From Welwitschia mirabilis (taxonomy: Eukaryota; Gnetophyta; Gnetopsida; Welwitschiales): a stretch of DNA of 64,000 nt. The DNA lies in assembly GCA_051453625.1 (NCBI GenBank), contig JBOZIK010000001.1, positions 172,872,859 to 172,936,858 on the forward strand, read 5' to 3'. Of the stretch, positions 1 through 10,860 are shown piece after piece. Every line of letters begins with the position of its first letter. Position 1 is the stretch's first letter. Position numbers and translations under genes: made by a program. Under the pieces are notes generated by a model. That model saw only the letters and a program-made list of their open reading frames with translations. It was not told the origin of the DNA and did not search any database.

Positions 1-1410
1 AAAAGTAATACCCAGTTAGTACAATAGGAGGAACATATCTAAGACATGCTTAAAAGATGGGATATGCCTAAGATTATGATAAATTTAAATTACACAAAAT
101 AAAGTGATATTCAATAATAGCCTCCTTCCTTTTCTTATAAATAGCACCAGAAAGATCAAATGGTATCATTTATAAATCAAGGTAGCCATGGGTTTTACAT
201 TAATAATTGAGCTGTCAGACCCAAGTTTTTTTAAAGGGCTTTCTACACTTTAAGATTAGCTGTAGCCCTTAGGCTAGGAAGCATTCTTGCATAAGCTAAA
301 GAAAGAACCTAAGGCTAATATCACTGCATTTTATAAAATACAAAAATGGAAAAGAACTACATTTAGAAAAATATCAATCAATATTATAGAAGAATCCCTT
401 TTCTACTATTGGACATTCCTGTGGTATGGGGAAGAATTCCTCTAAAGAGCAAAGGATAGCAGAAGTCCTTCCATGTTTTCCCTAAAGGCATCCCAAAGCT
501 TTCTAGTGGTCATATCAGCCGTAAGATACTTCTACCCCTCTGGGGATTAGGGGATAAGATGTTTACCTAATACTTCATTTAAACTAGTTGTTGTTCAAAG
601 CTGTTAGAGCTACATTCTACCTTTCTTAAGGCCTTAAACCTAAGGTATCAAGTTAATTTATCATACTTCTTTATTCAATAATTACAATAGAAAAATTCTT
701 CGAGGTACTTAAGACTTGTTATAATACTTTAAATAGCTATAAGAGGCTTGAGGGCAAGGGAGGTCCTTCTTCCTCCTTCTTCTTAATGAAGAACTTTAAC
801 AGAGATGCCTTTCAGAAGAGAAAAGATAAAAATATTCAAGAATGATGAGGTTACTCAACCTATGAGAAATACTGAGCCAAGAACCTCCCAATATTAGAAA
901 GAAGTAACTCCATGCTATTAAGTTCAGGCAGAGGGAGTGATTCTACCCACAACACAGGAAGAGGTAGTCCAAGAAGTAACCCTAGTTAAATCCCAAGAAC
1001 AAAAGCATATGCATCGAAAACAAGATCAAGAGACCTTCTATTAGAAGATAGAACATAGTTTTAATCATAGTAATAAGTTAACCTTATTTAGATTTCTTTT
1101 CTAAAGAGTAAAAATCAAGAGTTCCATAAGGACATTGATATGAACCATGTGAGAAGAGAAGTCCTAATAGCTACAATTCATGAGTTGAAAAGATACATAT
1201 TCTTAATCCTATAAATTTTACATAGATGTTAGCTAAATGCTATTAAGTTACTACAAGAAGAATCTCAAACTTCATCCTAATAAGAATTAAGAAGGAGTAA
1301 AGAAATTCAAATAAATCAATAAGACTTTTAAGGTTTTAACAAATGATCTGGGATGATCTCTAGTTCAACACCAACATGGACATCTCTTCACCAACTGTAA
1401 CGGATACTAA
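1..1410. other. Unclassified AT-rich flank of copia A
   Basis: No intact gene and no recognisable RT, integrase or LTR boundary is visible. The stretch continues on the far side of copia A at 21738, because A is bounded by the 5-bp target duplication actaa/attaa. One coding-like segment is listed separately (814-1083). The stretch could be part of the long 3' end of the Athila-like element E1, whose 3' region abuts A at 21738-22640, but no LTR pair was found to prove this. Confidence 0.5.
814..1083 (+). pseudogene. Coding-like Gln/Glu-rich relic, unknown protein
   Basis: About 90 codons read in one frame as a hydrophilic Gln/Glu/Lys/Thr-rich protein segment (for example VTQPMRNTEP and TTQEEVVQEVT). 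Only three stops interrupt it, all TAG or TAA, which are the products of C-to-T change in Gln codons. Non-coding sequence this AT-rich usually has a stop every dozen codons or so. The composition suggests a disordered C-terminal region of a transposon ORF. No family is recognised. Confidence 0.35.
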
Positions 1411-2475
1411 TGCTAGATCTAGAATCATATAGGAGGTGTTAAAAACTATCTTCATAAAATATTAAATACTAGAAAAATATTTTTCCATATGAAATAACAA
1501 AATGATCTAAAAAGAAAAATAGCTAAAATAAGAAAATACTAATGGAGATTATCTAATACATGATTTATAGTGGTTAGAGAAATATCCTACTCCACTCTCT
1601 ATAATCAGCTTTTATCCAAGGCTAATTTAGATTCTTGTTACTTACTTTCTAGGTATCTTGGATTAACCTGTAACCTTTTTCAATTAGACTTTTCAAGGCT
1701 TAGTCTCAACCTTTAGAGAAAATGCTTTTTATTGTTAATAGTGTGTCATAATGCACAAGATTTACTAGATCTAAAATGCAATAAAGATAGTACCACACTA
1801 TTTAAAAATAATGTCATAAATCCAAGTACATATAATGCAATCTGATTAATTAAAGAAATGTCACAAATTCAAGTACATGCCATGCAATTTAATTAACCAA
1901 AGAACTAATAGTAAAAAGATGCTTTTTTAATTTTGGTCCACCACATAAGGATGTTAATGGTATTGATGGCTATGGTTTATATAGAAGATGGACTTTAGGA
2001 TTTTATAAGTAAATCTGATAACCCAATGAATAAAAATAAGAAGCTAATGGCTAAAAAATAAACTAATAAATTCCATTTCTATCATGACTAGTTGATCCCT
2101 TGAAACATCTGATCAGCTCCATTGAGTCCCATTACTAAAGTTGGTTGATCCCATCTTCTTTTGAATAATATAAGTTCTTCATATCTCCTAGTCTAGTTAA
2201 CTCCATTCAAGATCTGATTAACTACATATGGATAGATTTGATCGATCATATTTTTGTTCGGTCGATCCCTTAAAAAGAAAATGTAAGGTTAGCTCCTTAA
2301 GAATATAATAAATCACCTAAAGAATCTATTCCTTATTAGGTTCAAGTGGAGCTTAGAGAGAAATTTTAGTTGCTTCTAACTTACAAGGATTAATATTTTT
2401 TATAAGAAATACGACATATTTTGCTATACCATAAATGTTAGTTTGATATTAACCTAGCAAAATTATAATTTAACA
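1411..2475 (-). repeat. 3' LTR of copia A
   Basis: The LTR aligns along its length with 5811-6386 plus 21249-21737. It begins (plus strand) tgctagatct, against tgttggatct in the 5' copy, and ends ttaaca, giving TG...CA termini. About 40 bp near the left end are missing relative to the 5' copy. It holds several GTTGATC/GTCGATC-type short motifs between about 2087 and 2280. Confidence 0.85.
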
Positions 2476-2487
2476 ATCTCCTCCTTT
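2476..2487 (-). promoter_or_regulatory. Polypurine tract of copia A
   Basis: The minus strand reads aaaggaggagat immediately before the 3' LTR start tgtta. This is the standard plus-strand primer position and sequence of plant copia elements. The same tract precedes the 3' LTR of copia C at 12463. Confidence 0.8.
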
Positions 2488-2887
2488 GACATTAATAGTA
2501 AACTATACTTATTTGAAAATATTAATTTAAAAAATCCCCCTCAAAAAAGTCCTATTTAGATTTCTAATATATTATTAATCATATTTATCAAATCAAGCAT
2601 TCACAATGGTTTTTCAACAAGAGTCATATTAAATTGAAAGCATAGCTCCTAGGAAATACAATATTCATTAATAGATAAGATAAATAATATAGAATTTATT
2701 TCTATTAGCTTGTCTTATGTAGTACATCTAAAAGATACTCATGTGATAATAAATAACACTAACAACTAATAGTAACTAATTTTATAGACTTTATTTCTTC
2801 CTCTTTTGACTTTAATGATAAATGAGAAATAAATAAAAGTAACAAGAAAAGATGAGAGCAATTAAAATAATAGAGAAAGCAATATAA
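2488..2887 (-). other. 3' untranslated spacer of copia A
   Basis: Non-coding stretch between the stop of the second ORF and the polypurine tract. No motif beyond AT-rich sequence is seen. Confidence 0.5.
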
Positions 2888-3443
2888 TTAGTTAGATTCT
2901 TCTTTAATATATGGATCATCATCTTCTTCTTCTTCTTTTTCTTCTTTTTCTTCCTTTTGAGTAGGGCTACTAACTTTCTCAAAAGTATCTAAAATATTAT
3001 ACCCTATTGCAATAAGTGCTTCTTTCATGTGCCAAGTTCAAGAGTCTATCCTCTTGAGGTATGATAGAGTCTCTTTAAAGAAGGCCTATTGTGGAGAAGA
3101 AGACTTTAAAGATTTCTTGGATCCAGACAGAATATGCATGTGAGATAGAGTAGCAGATCAAATAAAAGACATAAGAGTTAACATTTTAAGTTTGATGTAC
3201 ATTTTGACCCTAAAATGATAATAGATATTAGTTATTAGAACTGAGTAAGAAAGGCCCCTAGTTTTATGAAATTATAATTAAGAGATCATATTCTTAATAA
3301 TAATGGTAGAATAATTAATGGAGTAACGAGTTCCTATCAAGTACAATAGATAAACATGATAGTTTGAGGTCTTATCATGATAACTAGCAAGAGTTAAAAA
3401 ATTGTATGTAAAACCTAAATGACGAAGATGATATTTTGGAGTA
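2888..3443 (-). pseudogene. Second ORF of copia A, plant-transposon-protein-like (3' part)
   Basis: About 185 codons in one frame, colinear with the second ORF of copia C (10861-11904). Shared features in order are a Tyr-His-Asp-rich segment, an LSYSVLIT block (LPYSMLIT in C), an HMHI block, an ETLSYL block, and a Glu/Lys/Asp-rich C-terminal tail. The tail is encoded by the CTT-rich run at about 2920-2950. The stops inside are TAA, TAG and TGA in places consistent with Gln, Arg or Trp codons. The 5' part is missing: the reading passes from the pre-integrase relic straight into this segment, so a deletion joined the two. The product is unknown. It resembles the 'putative plant transposon protein' domain (Pfam Transposase_32 as I recall it); this is not verified. 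Confidence 0.65.
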
Positions 3444-3499
3444 ATATGGGAGGTGGAAAGGGTGGTTTTCCACTGAATGAGTTTTAATTTAAGTAGGAC

Positions 3500-4075
3500 T
3501 TACTAAGTTCATGTGAATGAGTTCAAGTGGCATTATTAAGGAGACTACATTTTTACTTTTATGAGAAGTCTTGACTTGTTATGCCTTTTGATAAGCATAA
3601 TGTAGCCCATGTTTATCAATATTAATCTTAGGGGTTCCTTTCACAATCTTATTTTTAATGATGATTTTGATATGATTAGATTTTAATGGCCTAATTATTA
3701 ATTCCATAATTCTTCTTGATTTATATGACAAAAATAGTAGGTATACAAGGATTGATCAATGCTATAAATGTTGTCTATTCTATTTACTTTAAGAAGAATT
3801 TCATTTGTTTTTCCATGTCTAACTTTACATTTTTGACTATCAAAAACAATTTTATAACCTTTATCATAAATCTAATTAATAATTACTAAATTTTATTTAA
3901 GACCATTCACATACAAAGCTTCATTAATTTTAGGCATATTACCTCCATCAATGCTCGTAATGCTTATAATTTTTTCTTTTCCATTGTCTTTGAAAGTTAC
4001 TTCTCCTTCATCAAAGTCATCTAAATATTGGAATCTTGATTTGTTATTAGCCATGTATCAAGAAAAACTACTATA
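3500..4075 (-). pseudogene. Copia protease/pre-integrase relic of A
   Basis: The frame reads like the end of the copia aspartic protease followed by the GAG-pre-integrase zinc-binding domain: FQYLDDFDEGEV, then GLYVNGLK-like sequence (EALYVNGLK), then IDNIYSID and QEELWN. A short integrase lead-in (PLELIHMNL) follows and then breaks off. The usual protease motif DSGCSRH is degraded to a frame-shifted LDTW. The rest of pol is absent. Compare 9960-10495 in C, which stops at nearly the same place. Confidence 0.75.
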
Positions 4076-4229
4076 TATGTACTATTAAGTTCACTTTAAT
4101 ACTTTAAAGTTTGTTTGGATTAATAAACTTTTCAAATTATTAGCTATTACTTGCTTAGTCCATTTGGATTATTATGGTATACATTCCCTTAGGATAAATT
4201 TAAATGGAAAAGTATTAATAGAGCTTTAA

Positions 4230-5745
4230 AAAATCATTATCTTTCTAACACTACAAAATAATTTTGAATGACCTGTCTTCCCATAAAAATAAAAAGTAAT
4301 CTTTGACATAGAGTAATTTTCAAATGTTATTTTATTTAACTGATTGCATAGTTTTTAAGAGATGAAGCCAATACCTTTCTTGTTATGGACTAGCTTTTAT
4401 ATTCTAAGAATTTGTTCTAATTTACTTGAACTATTTGAAAATTTATTTATAAAATGAGATAAGCTTTTTACCTCTTGAGTTAGCTTAATGTTTTTTATTT
4501 AAACCATATTATACTTTATTTCCAACTCTTCCTTTTCCTTGTTCGTAGCCTTCACTACCTTGTTGAATTCATTTCTTCATTTTCTCCAATTTTCACATTC
4601 TGAATAGAGCTCTTGGAAAGTATTTTCTAGCTCATTTTAATCTTCTTCAATAAGGTATAAGTTATTTAATTCAGTTAAGCATGGTGTGTTCTTTATAAAA
4701 GATACTATTGTCAAAAAAAAGAGTTTTCTATTTTCATCTGACTCTTGAATTAAGCTATTGTCTTCTTCTTTATCTACATTATCCCAGGTGGTGATGAAAG
4801 ATGATGTATTGGGGTTTCTTTGATCTCTTCTATTATTTAGAAATTTATTTATAACATGTCCATATACCTTACATGCATAGCAATAAATTTGCTTTTCTTG
4901 TTTTGGATCTCTTCATAGTTTGAAATGATTTCTCTCTAGTCCTTTACTTGGTTTACCATCTCTCTTTCTTCTATGCATGAATTTTTCGAATATTCTTACT
5001 AAAAGAGTAACCTCATCTTTATCAAGGTCTTCATATAATTTTTCAAATTTATACTCTACCTACATACTTTTTAATATAATACTTTTCTTTTTATGTTTAT
5101 AAAACTTTAACTCATAAGTTTGAAGATTACCTTGTAGTTCCTCTAGCACCATTCGATTGATGTTCTTCCTTTCCTTAATAGCCTCAACCTTTGGATTAAA
5201 GTACTTTGGAAGAGAACTTTTTGTCCGACTATTCCTTTTTTTATTTTCTTCCCTAGAATTGTCATAAAGTTTATTATGCCTATCAATTTAGTGAAAAACT
5301 CTTATAGATTCTCTTCTTCTTCTATGTGAATATCTTCAAACCTAGAGATAAGCATTTGTAGCTTTACCTATTTTGTAATGGATGTTTCTTTCTGTGTGAT
5401 TTCAAGTATATCCCAAGCTTCCTTAACATGTTTATAATTCAAAATCCTCTTGAATTCATCTATATAAACTACATAAAAAATAATATTAAGAGAATGGACA
5501 TCTAAGGTTGTTTTGGCTTTATTAGTAGGGGTTCAGTGGTCTTGAGATTTCTTAACAACTATGGTGGTTTCATTACTATCAATTTTAGATAGTGTAAACA
5601 TAATATATCCATTATAGATAATATCATTTATGTCTACATTTAATGATCTAAGGAATATTCTCATTTAGACCTTCCAGTATGCAATGTTAGTTCCATTAAA
5701 TATGAGTGATCTTCCAGTAGATAGGCTATTAGTAGAATTACTCAT
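4230..5745 (-). pseudogene. Copia gag relic of A
   Basis: Starts at ATG 5743-5745 (MSNSTNSL). It runs through a plant copia gag core (FNGTNIAYWKV, MRIFLRSLNVDI, VKEAWDILEIT, MLISRFEDIHIEEEE). Further on are SLPKYFNPKV, a first zinc knuckle near 4880 (C-x2-C-x4-H-x4 with the last Cys changed to Phe), an acidic/coiled-coil region, and a second, weaker knuckle near 4290. At least two frameshifts and several TAG/TAA/TGA stops break it. The two-knuckle long gag is typical of SIRE-like copia elements. Confidence 0.8.
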
Positions 5746-5793
5746 AGTTGGGGTTCAAGAGTCAAGATCTATTAGGATCTACAAGTACCTTAA

Positions 5794-5810
5794 TCTTGTT
5801 TAATATCAAA
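5794..5810 (-). promoter_or_regulatory. tRNA-Met primer-binding site of copia A
   Basis: Directly inside the 5' LTR the minus strand reads tttgatattaaacaag. This is the common copia site TTTGGTATCAGAGCAAG after G-to-A/C-to-T decay, complementary to the 3' end of initiator Met-tRNA. It fixes the LTR boundary at 5811 and the minus orientation. Confidence 0.75.
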
Positions 5811-6386
5811 TGTTGGATCTAAAACCCTAGAGAAGGGAGGAATGAATAGAATTTAAAAATAGATTAAAAAACTATTTTGATAAAATATTGAATATTAGAA
5901 AAATATTTATGTATATGAAATAACAAAATAATCTAAAAAGAAAAAGAATTGAAAGTAGAAAATATCAATGGAAATTATGAAACACATGATTTATAGTGGT
6001 TTAGGAAATCCCCTACTCCATTCTTGATAAATAGCTTCTACCTAGGCTAATCTAGATTCTTGTTACCTACTTTCCAAGTATCTTAGGTCAACCTATAATA
6101 TTTTGCAATTAACCTATTGAAGGATCAGCTTTAACCTTTAGAAAAAATGATTTTTAGTGTTAGCAGTATGCCATGATGCATAAGCTTTACTAGATTTGAA
6201 GTATGGTGAAGATAGTAGCACACTGTCTAAAAATAATGTTACAAATCAAAGTACATACATGCAATCTGATTGATCAAAGAACTAATAGTAAAAGGATGCT
6301 TTTTTGATTTAGGTATATTACACAACCATGCCAATGACACTAATGGCTGAGGTTTATATAGAAAATAGTTTTTAGTGTTTTACAAG
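5811..6386 (-). repeat. 5' LTR of copia A, promoter-distal piece
   Basis: Begins on the plus strand with tgttggatct. It matches the 3' LTR (1411-2475) until about 6386, where the match stops in the middle of the LTR and gypsy B starts. The missing remainder is at 21249-21737. Confidence 0.88.
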
Positions 6387-6491
6387 TATTACACTATGGA
6401 TTTGTGGTTATTTGATGTGGTTTTATGAGTTATTTTGCAAGACTTTTATACAGGTTTAAATGCAATTTTGAGAAACTTAGAGAAATAAGAG
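6387..6491 (+). repeat. 5' LTR of gypsy B, first piece
   Basis: About 105 bp matching the start of B's 3' LTR (20157 onward: gtggttatttgatg, then ggttttntgagtt). The match breaks at 6491, where copia C begins, and resumes at 13932. Confidence 0.85.
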
Positions 6492-7944
6492 TGTTGGATT
6501 ATGTTTTATTAATTGATGTCAAACTAATATTGTTTGTATAGAAAATTCTGTGTATTTTATGTAAAATGTTTTAAGGTTTTTTTAAGTTGATAGATGGAAC
6601 TAAAATATGAACTAGAAACCTATTTATTTATTTACCCTTAATAGGGGTTGACTAGATCTTTAAAAGATTGACCACACCTAAAGCAAACAAAGGAAAATAA
6701 AGTACATCCAAAGGGGTCAACTAGATTTTGATGGTATTGATCAGATCTATAACTTGAAAAATCTCTAAACCAAATGGCAAGGGGTCAATTAAACTTGCTG
6801 AAGTTAACCAGATTTGAGGAGTTGACAGACAGTATCCTCAAACTGAACGATAAAGGACCGACTAGATGTATGATAGGGTTGACTAGACCTATGCACTGAG
6901 TCGCTAGAATGCCTAGACAGATCATCATGAAGTTGATCGGACTCAGATGGAGTTGACCAGACTAGGATCAACTGGACCTAGATGGAGTTGATCAGATAGA
7001 AAGACATAAAATTTTGGGGTAACCAAAACTCTCCCTCAGGTAACCTGTGTAATTCATAGCATCACATGGAGTCGACTGGATTTTTATGGGGTTGATTAGA
7101 GGGAGTGAAAAAAAAAATCTTTTTAAACTTTACGTATTCATTATCTAGCCATTAGGTAGCCATTTTTAAAGGTATAATTCAAATTTAATAAACCATAATA
7201 GTCTTCCATTATAAATATCTAAGCCATAAATGACCAATTAATCTTTTGGAATCACTTTCATTTAGCCAAAGCTATTGAATGTAAAAAATCAAGCTGTGTA
7301 ATTATGTTGATATTATTATTGTATTTTGGCATCTACATTTGACTAAAAAAGATCTATCATTGTCATAATTACTTCATTTAAAGTTAGATCAAGAGTTTCA
7401 TTAATTATACTTCTATATAAGGAGAGCTCCATCTATTATACTTATTTCAAAATAAGTGATATATATGCTTTTGAGACATTACTACATCACTATCCTATTT
7501 ACTAAAGGTTGAGAATAAGCCTTGAAAATTCCATTCTAAAGGTTGATATTAAGTCTTGAAAAGTTTACTCTAAAGTTTATGACTAAGCCTTGAAAAGTCC
7601 ATTCTAAAGGTTAAGACTTAGCCTAGAAAAGTTCTTTTGTAAAGGTTATAAGTGAACCTAGAATACCTGGTGGAGTAATGAAGATCTGAAATCTAGCTTG
7701 GAAGAAGCTAATCATTAAGAGTAGAGTGTAAGATTTCTGAAACCACTATAAATCTGGCTTTCATCAAAGTGGTAGTTTATGCTTTTAGTTTTTGCTTCTT
7801 TACTTTTAGTATTTTATCATATTGTGCACTTCTTAGAATAATTTATTTAATGTATGAAAGTTGCATTTAAATTGATGTATTTTATATTATTTATTGATTT
7901 TTTGAAAGAACTTATTCATCCCCCTAGGATTCTTAATTCTATTA
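6492..7944 (+). repeat. 5' LTR of copia C
   Basis: Begins tgttggattatg and aligns throughout with 12475-13931. Between about 6650 and 7100 it contains some ten copies of a degenerate GTTGACCAGATC motif. A second internal repeat follows at 7500-7660: four copies of 'taaaggttgagactaagccttgaaaag', about 50 bp apart. The same four-copy array is in the 3' LTR (13485-13650). Confidence 0.92.
7500..7660 (+). repeat. Four-copy tandem repeat inside copia C LTR
   Basis: A unit of roughly 40-50 bp built on 'ctaaaggttgag' and 'aagccttgaaaag' is repeated about four times. The 3' LTR carries the same array at 13490-13640. Each unit pairs a Lys-like aaagg box with a ccttgaaaa box. The array lies downstream in the LTR, in the region expected to be transcribed R/U5. 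Function is unknown. Confidence 0.7.
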
Positions 7945-8154
7945 TTTAGTATCAGAAATGAGTTGACTCTATGTCAGATTTTAAACAATCTTNNNNNNNN
8001 NNNNNNNNNNNNNNNNNNNNNNNNNNNNNNNNNNNNNNNNNNNNNNNNNNNNNNNNNNNNNNNNNNNNNNNNNNNNNNNNNNNNNNNNNNNNTCTTAATT
8101 CTATTATTTAGTATCAGAAATGAGTTGACTCTATGTCAGATTTTAAACAATCTT
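7931..8154. other. False gap: identical 62-bp flanks around 100 N
   Basis: 7931-7992 and 8093-8154 are identical across the 100-N run (7993-8092). This is the pattern left when two overlapping contig ends are scaffolded without merging. The real sequence probably has one copy and no gap, so a reading frame drawn through the Ns is not real. Confidence 0.85.
7946..7960 (+). promoter_or_regulatory. tRNA-Met primer-binding site of copia C
   Basis: ttagtatcagaaatg follows the 5' LTR end directly and matches the plant copia site TTGGTATCAGAGC with three transitions. The same sequence recurs after the N run because the contig ends overlap. Confidence 0.75.
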
Positions 8155-8172
8155 GATCTTAAAACCCTAAAA

Positions 8173-9660
8173 ATGGGTAACCCTTTTGATGGCTTTTTAA
8201 CTGGGCATCTACCTATGTTTGATGGTTTAACTATGCTTATTAGAAAGCTAGGATAAGAATATTTCTTAGAACTTTAGATGCTAATATATAAGAAGTCATC
8301 TAAAAAGGTTATACTATGCCTATGATAACCAAAACTAATGCAAATGGAAATACTATTCTAGTTGCCAAATTCCAAGACTAATGGACAGCCACAGATAAGT
8401 CAAAGAACATTCTATATGCTTGTGCTCTTAATGAAAATTTTTATGTAGTGTGTGTATATGAATTTAAACAAATAATAAATTGTAACNNNNNNNNNNNNNN
8501 NNNNNNNNNNNNNNNNNNNNNNNNNNNNNNNNNNNNNNNNNNNNNNNNNNNNNNNNNNNNNNNNNNNNNNNNNNNNNNNNNNNNNNTCTATATGCTTGTG
8601 CTCTTAATGAAAATTTTTATGTAGTGTGTGTAGATGAATTTAAACAAATAATAAATTGTAACCATGCTAAGAAAGCTTGGGACATTCTCAAAGTAGTACA
8701 CAAAAGAACCTCAACTATTAAACAAGATAAATTCTAGATGCTCATCTCTAAATTTAAAGATATCCATATGGATGAAGAAGAAACTTTGCATAAATTTTTT
8801 CTTAGACTTACAAATATTATAAACTTAATGAAAAGCCTCATTGAATGCATGGAGGAAAGAAAATTAGTAAGGAAGGTCTTGAGATCCCTACCCAAGAGAT
8901 TCGAATCAAAGGTCATAGCCATTGAGAGAGAAAGAACATTAATGCAATGGCATTAGAATAACTTTAAGGTAATTTAAAAATATATGAGCTTAAATTTGTT
9001 AAAGATAAAAGAAAAGGTATTTCCTTAAAATATGTGCAGAAAGACTATAGATTTGATAGATCAGATGAGGAATTTGATAATAATGAAGTAACTCTTCTAA
9101 CTGGAAGATTCAGAAAATTTATTCATAGAAAGAAAAAGGAATGAGAGTCAAGTAAGAATGCAAAGAGAGGTCATCTAAAAATAAGAAGAGAGCAAGAAAA
9201 GGAAAATAAAATCCAGTGCTAATCATGTAAATGATCTGAACATATTACTAATGAGTGTCCTAATACTAGGAGAGATAACAAAAAGTTAAAGAATCCCTTA
9301 TTCATAGTTACTTGGGATAATGAAGATGATGAGAATGAGTAAAACTATTCAGATCATGAATCAGACAAAGATAGAAGATTGCCTTTCATAGATTTTATGC
9401 AATCACTTAAAGATGTTCCTAGTATATCAATACTTGATGATTTAGATTTGATCAATGAAGAAGAGGATGAGTTATAAGATACATGCCAAGATTTAATGAG
9501 AAGTGTGATAATATAGCTAAGAGAATAAATGAGTTGAATAAAATAGTGAAGTCTATTACCAAAGAAAAAGAGGAAGTGGAAGAGAAATATAATGTACTCA
9601 AATTTGACAAGATCAAGCTAATTTCTCAAGTAAAACATTTTTTTTTGTAAATAAATTTTC
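8173..9660 (+). pseudogene. Copia gag relic of C
   Basis: ATG at 8173 (MGNPFDGFL). After one frameshift near 8226 the frame reads NYAY-KARIRIFLRTLDANI, MPMITKTNANG, then AKKAWDILKVVHKRTST, MLISKFKDIHMDEEE, RKVLRSLPKRF. This is the normal order of plant copia gag. A complete CCHC knuckle lies at 9217-9258 (C-x2-C-x4-H-x4-C). An acidic region and a coiled-coil follow, then a second knuckle near 9795-9840 in which the His is Tyr. Stops are mostly TAG/TAA at Gln or Trp positions. The 100-N run at 8487 lies inside. Confidence 0.85.
8411..8662. other. False gap: near-identical 76-bp flanks around 100 N
   Basis: 8411-8486 and 8587-8662 differ at one base (t/g) across the 100-N run 8487-8586. This is again an overlap of contig ends rather than a tandem gene segment; both copies encode the same gag stretch (YACALNENFYVVC). 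Confidence 0.85.
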
Positions 9661-9959
9661 TGGTAGCTCTTCTAAATTAGAACAGATGCTTAGAGTACAA
9701 AAGCACACTAAAGACAAATTAGGAATTGGATTTAGTTTAAAAAAATTACAAGAATAAGTAAACTAGAAGAGTAAGTATGTGCTTAATCTTTTATGTCATT
9801 TTTGTAGTAAATTTAGCTATTAAAAGTATTTTTGCAGAGTTAAATAATTAATGTTTTTCTCTAAAATTGAAAACACCTTGCCTTTTAAGTTTGTTCCTCA
9901 GAAAAGTGTACTACCTAAGTCTAATAAAACTAAGTGAGTTAAAGCTAATAATCTTCAAA

Positions 9960-10495
9960 GTTTTTTGATATAGATAACTTTTAGAAAACCATGTATGAAC
10001 AATTAGTATCTTGATAGTGGTTTCTCAAGGCATATGTTAGGAGAAAAATCAAGCTTTTAACACTTAAAGAGCATAAATAAAGGAGAAGTCATCTTTAAAA
10101 ACAATGAAATGGCAAAAATAAAAGGTACTAAATGCATCAAGAGAGGTAAGTTATCTAAACTTGATGATATGCTTTATGTTAATGGATTGAAACATAACTT
10201 ATTAAATGTGAGTCAATTATATAACAAAGGTCATAAAGTAATCTTTGAAAAATTGAACTGCAATATTGTAGATGAAAAAACGAGTGTTTTTATTTTCTCT
10301 GCAAAACATGTAAGTAATACTTATAGATTAGATATTAAATTAATTGATCAATTATTTTGTGTAAACCATGATGTTAAGATAAATTTTGATGAAACTAATT
10401 ATTTTTTTGTAAATTCTAATGTAATACTTAATGTTAGTAATCAATATGTTAATTTTGAAAATGATCTGGGAGTTCAGTTACTATCTCTTAGCTGA
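9960..10495 (+). pseudogene. Copia protease and pre-integrase stub of C
   Basis: The frame contains LDSGFSRHML near 10010, the catalytic Asp-Ser-Gly motif of the copia aspartic protease (usual form DSGCSRHMTG). It continues through MLYVNGLKHNLLNVSQL, the conserved end of the protease, into the start of the GAG-pre-integrase region. The frame is then open to 10495 but no longer resembles integrase. The 128 residues after the Met at 10109 have no stop, the longest unbroken stretch of the element. Protease activity would be possible only if the in-frame stops upstream (10003 and 10057 region) were absent. Confidence 0.8.
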
Positions 10496-10860
10496 TTACA
10501 GGGTGGTTAACTAGATCTATGATTTGTTCAACTAGATGTGGGTGGTTGATTAGCCTAAAAGCTCAGTCACCCAGATTCCTTCTAGTACTATAGACCTGCA
10601 TATCGATAGGTTAACCAAAACATTAAGAAGTTGATAAGAGCTAATGGACTATGATGTAGAAGTCTAGTTAGTGGACTCGATTTTTTTTTTCCATTTTGCC
10701 CTATGTTACTTAGTCTATAAAAGAGATGGAACACTGACTTGATTTCATTATTCTCTATCCCTTTTTAGCTCTCAGATCTAGTAATTTTCTTTCAAGATTC
10801 AAATATTTTGCTTCTAGATCTAGTTATTTTCTTAATTCTTTTACTTACAAAATTCTTAGA
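10496..10860 (+). promoter_or_regulatory. Promoter-like spacer before second ORF of C
   Basis: Non-coding spacer with features of a plant promoter and leader. Three or four GTTAACTAGATC/GTTGATTAG-type motifs, as in the LTR, lie at 10505-10625. A TATA-like tctataaaag is at 10714-10723. A CT-rich leader (about 10750-10855) leads into ATG 10861. The LTR-like motifs suggest the spacer derives from an LTR promoter. The TATA to ATG distance is about 140 bp. Confidence 0.55.

Noticed and set aside
8411-8662. Tandem duplication of a gag segment
   Set aside because: The copies flank a 100-N run and are nearly identical, as in three other gaps; an assembly artefact is more likely.
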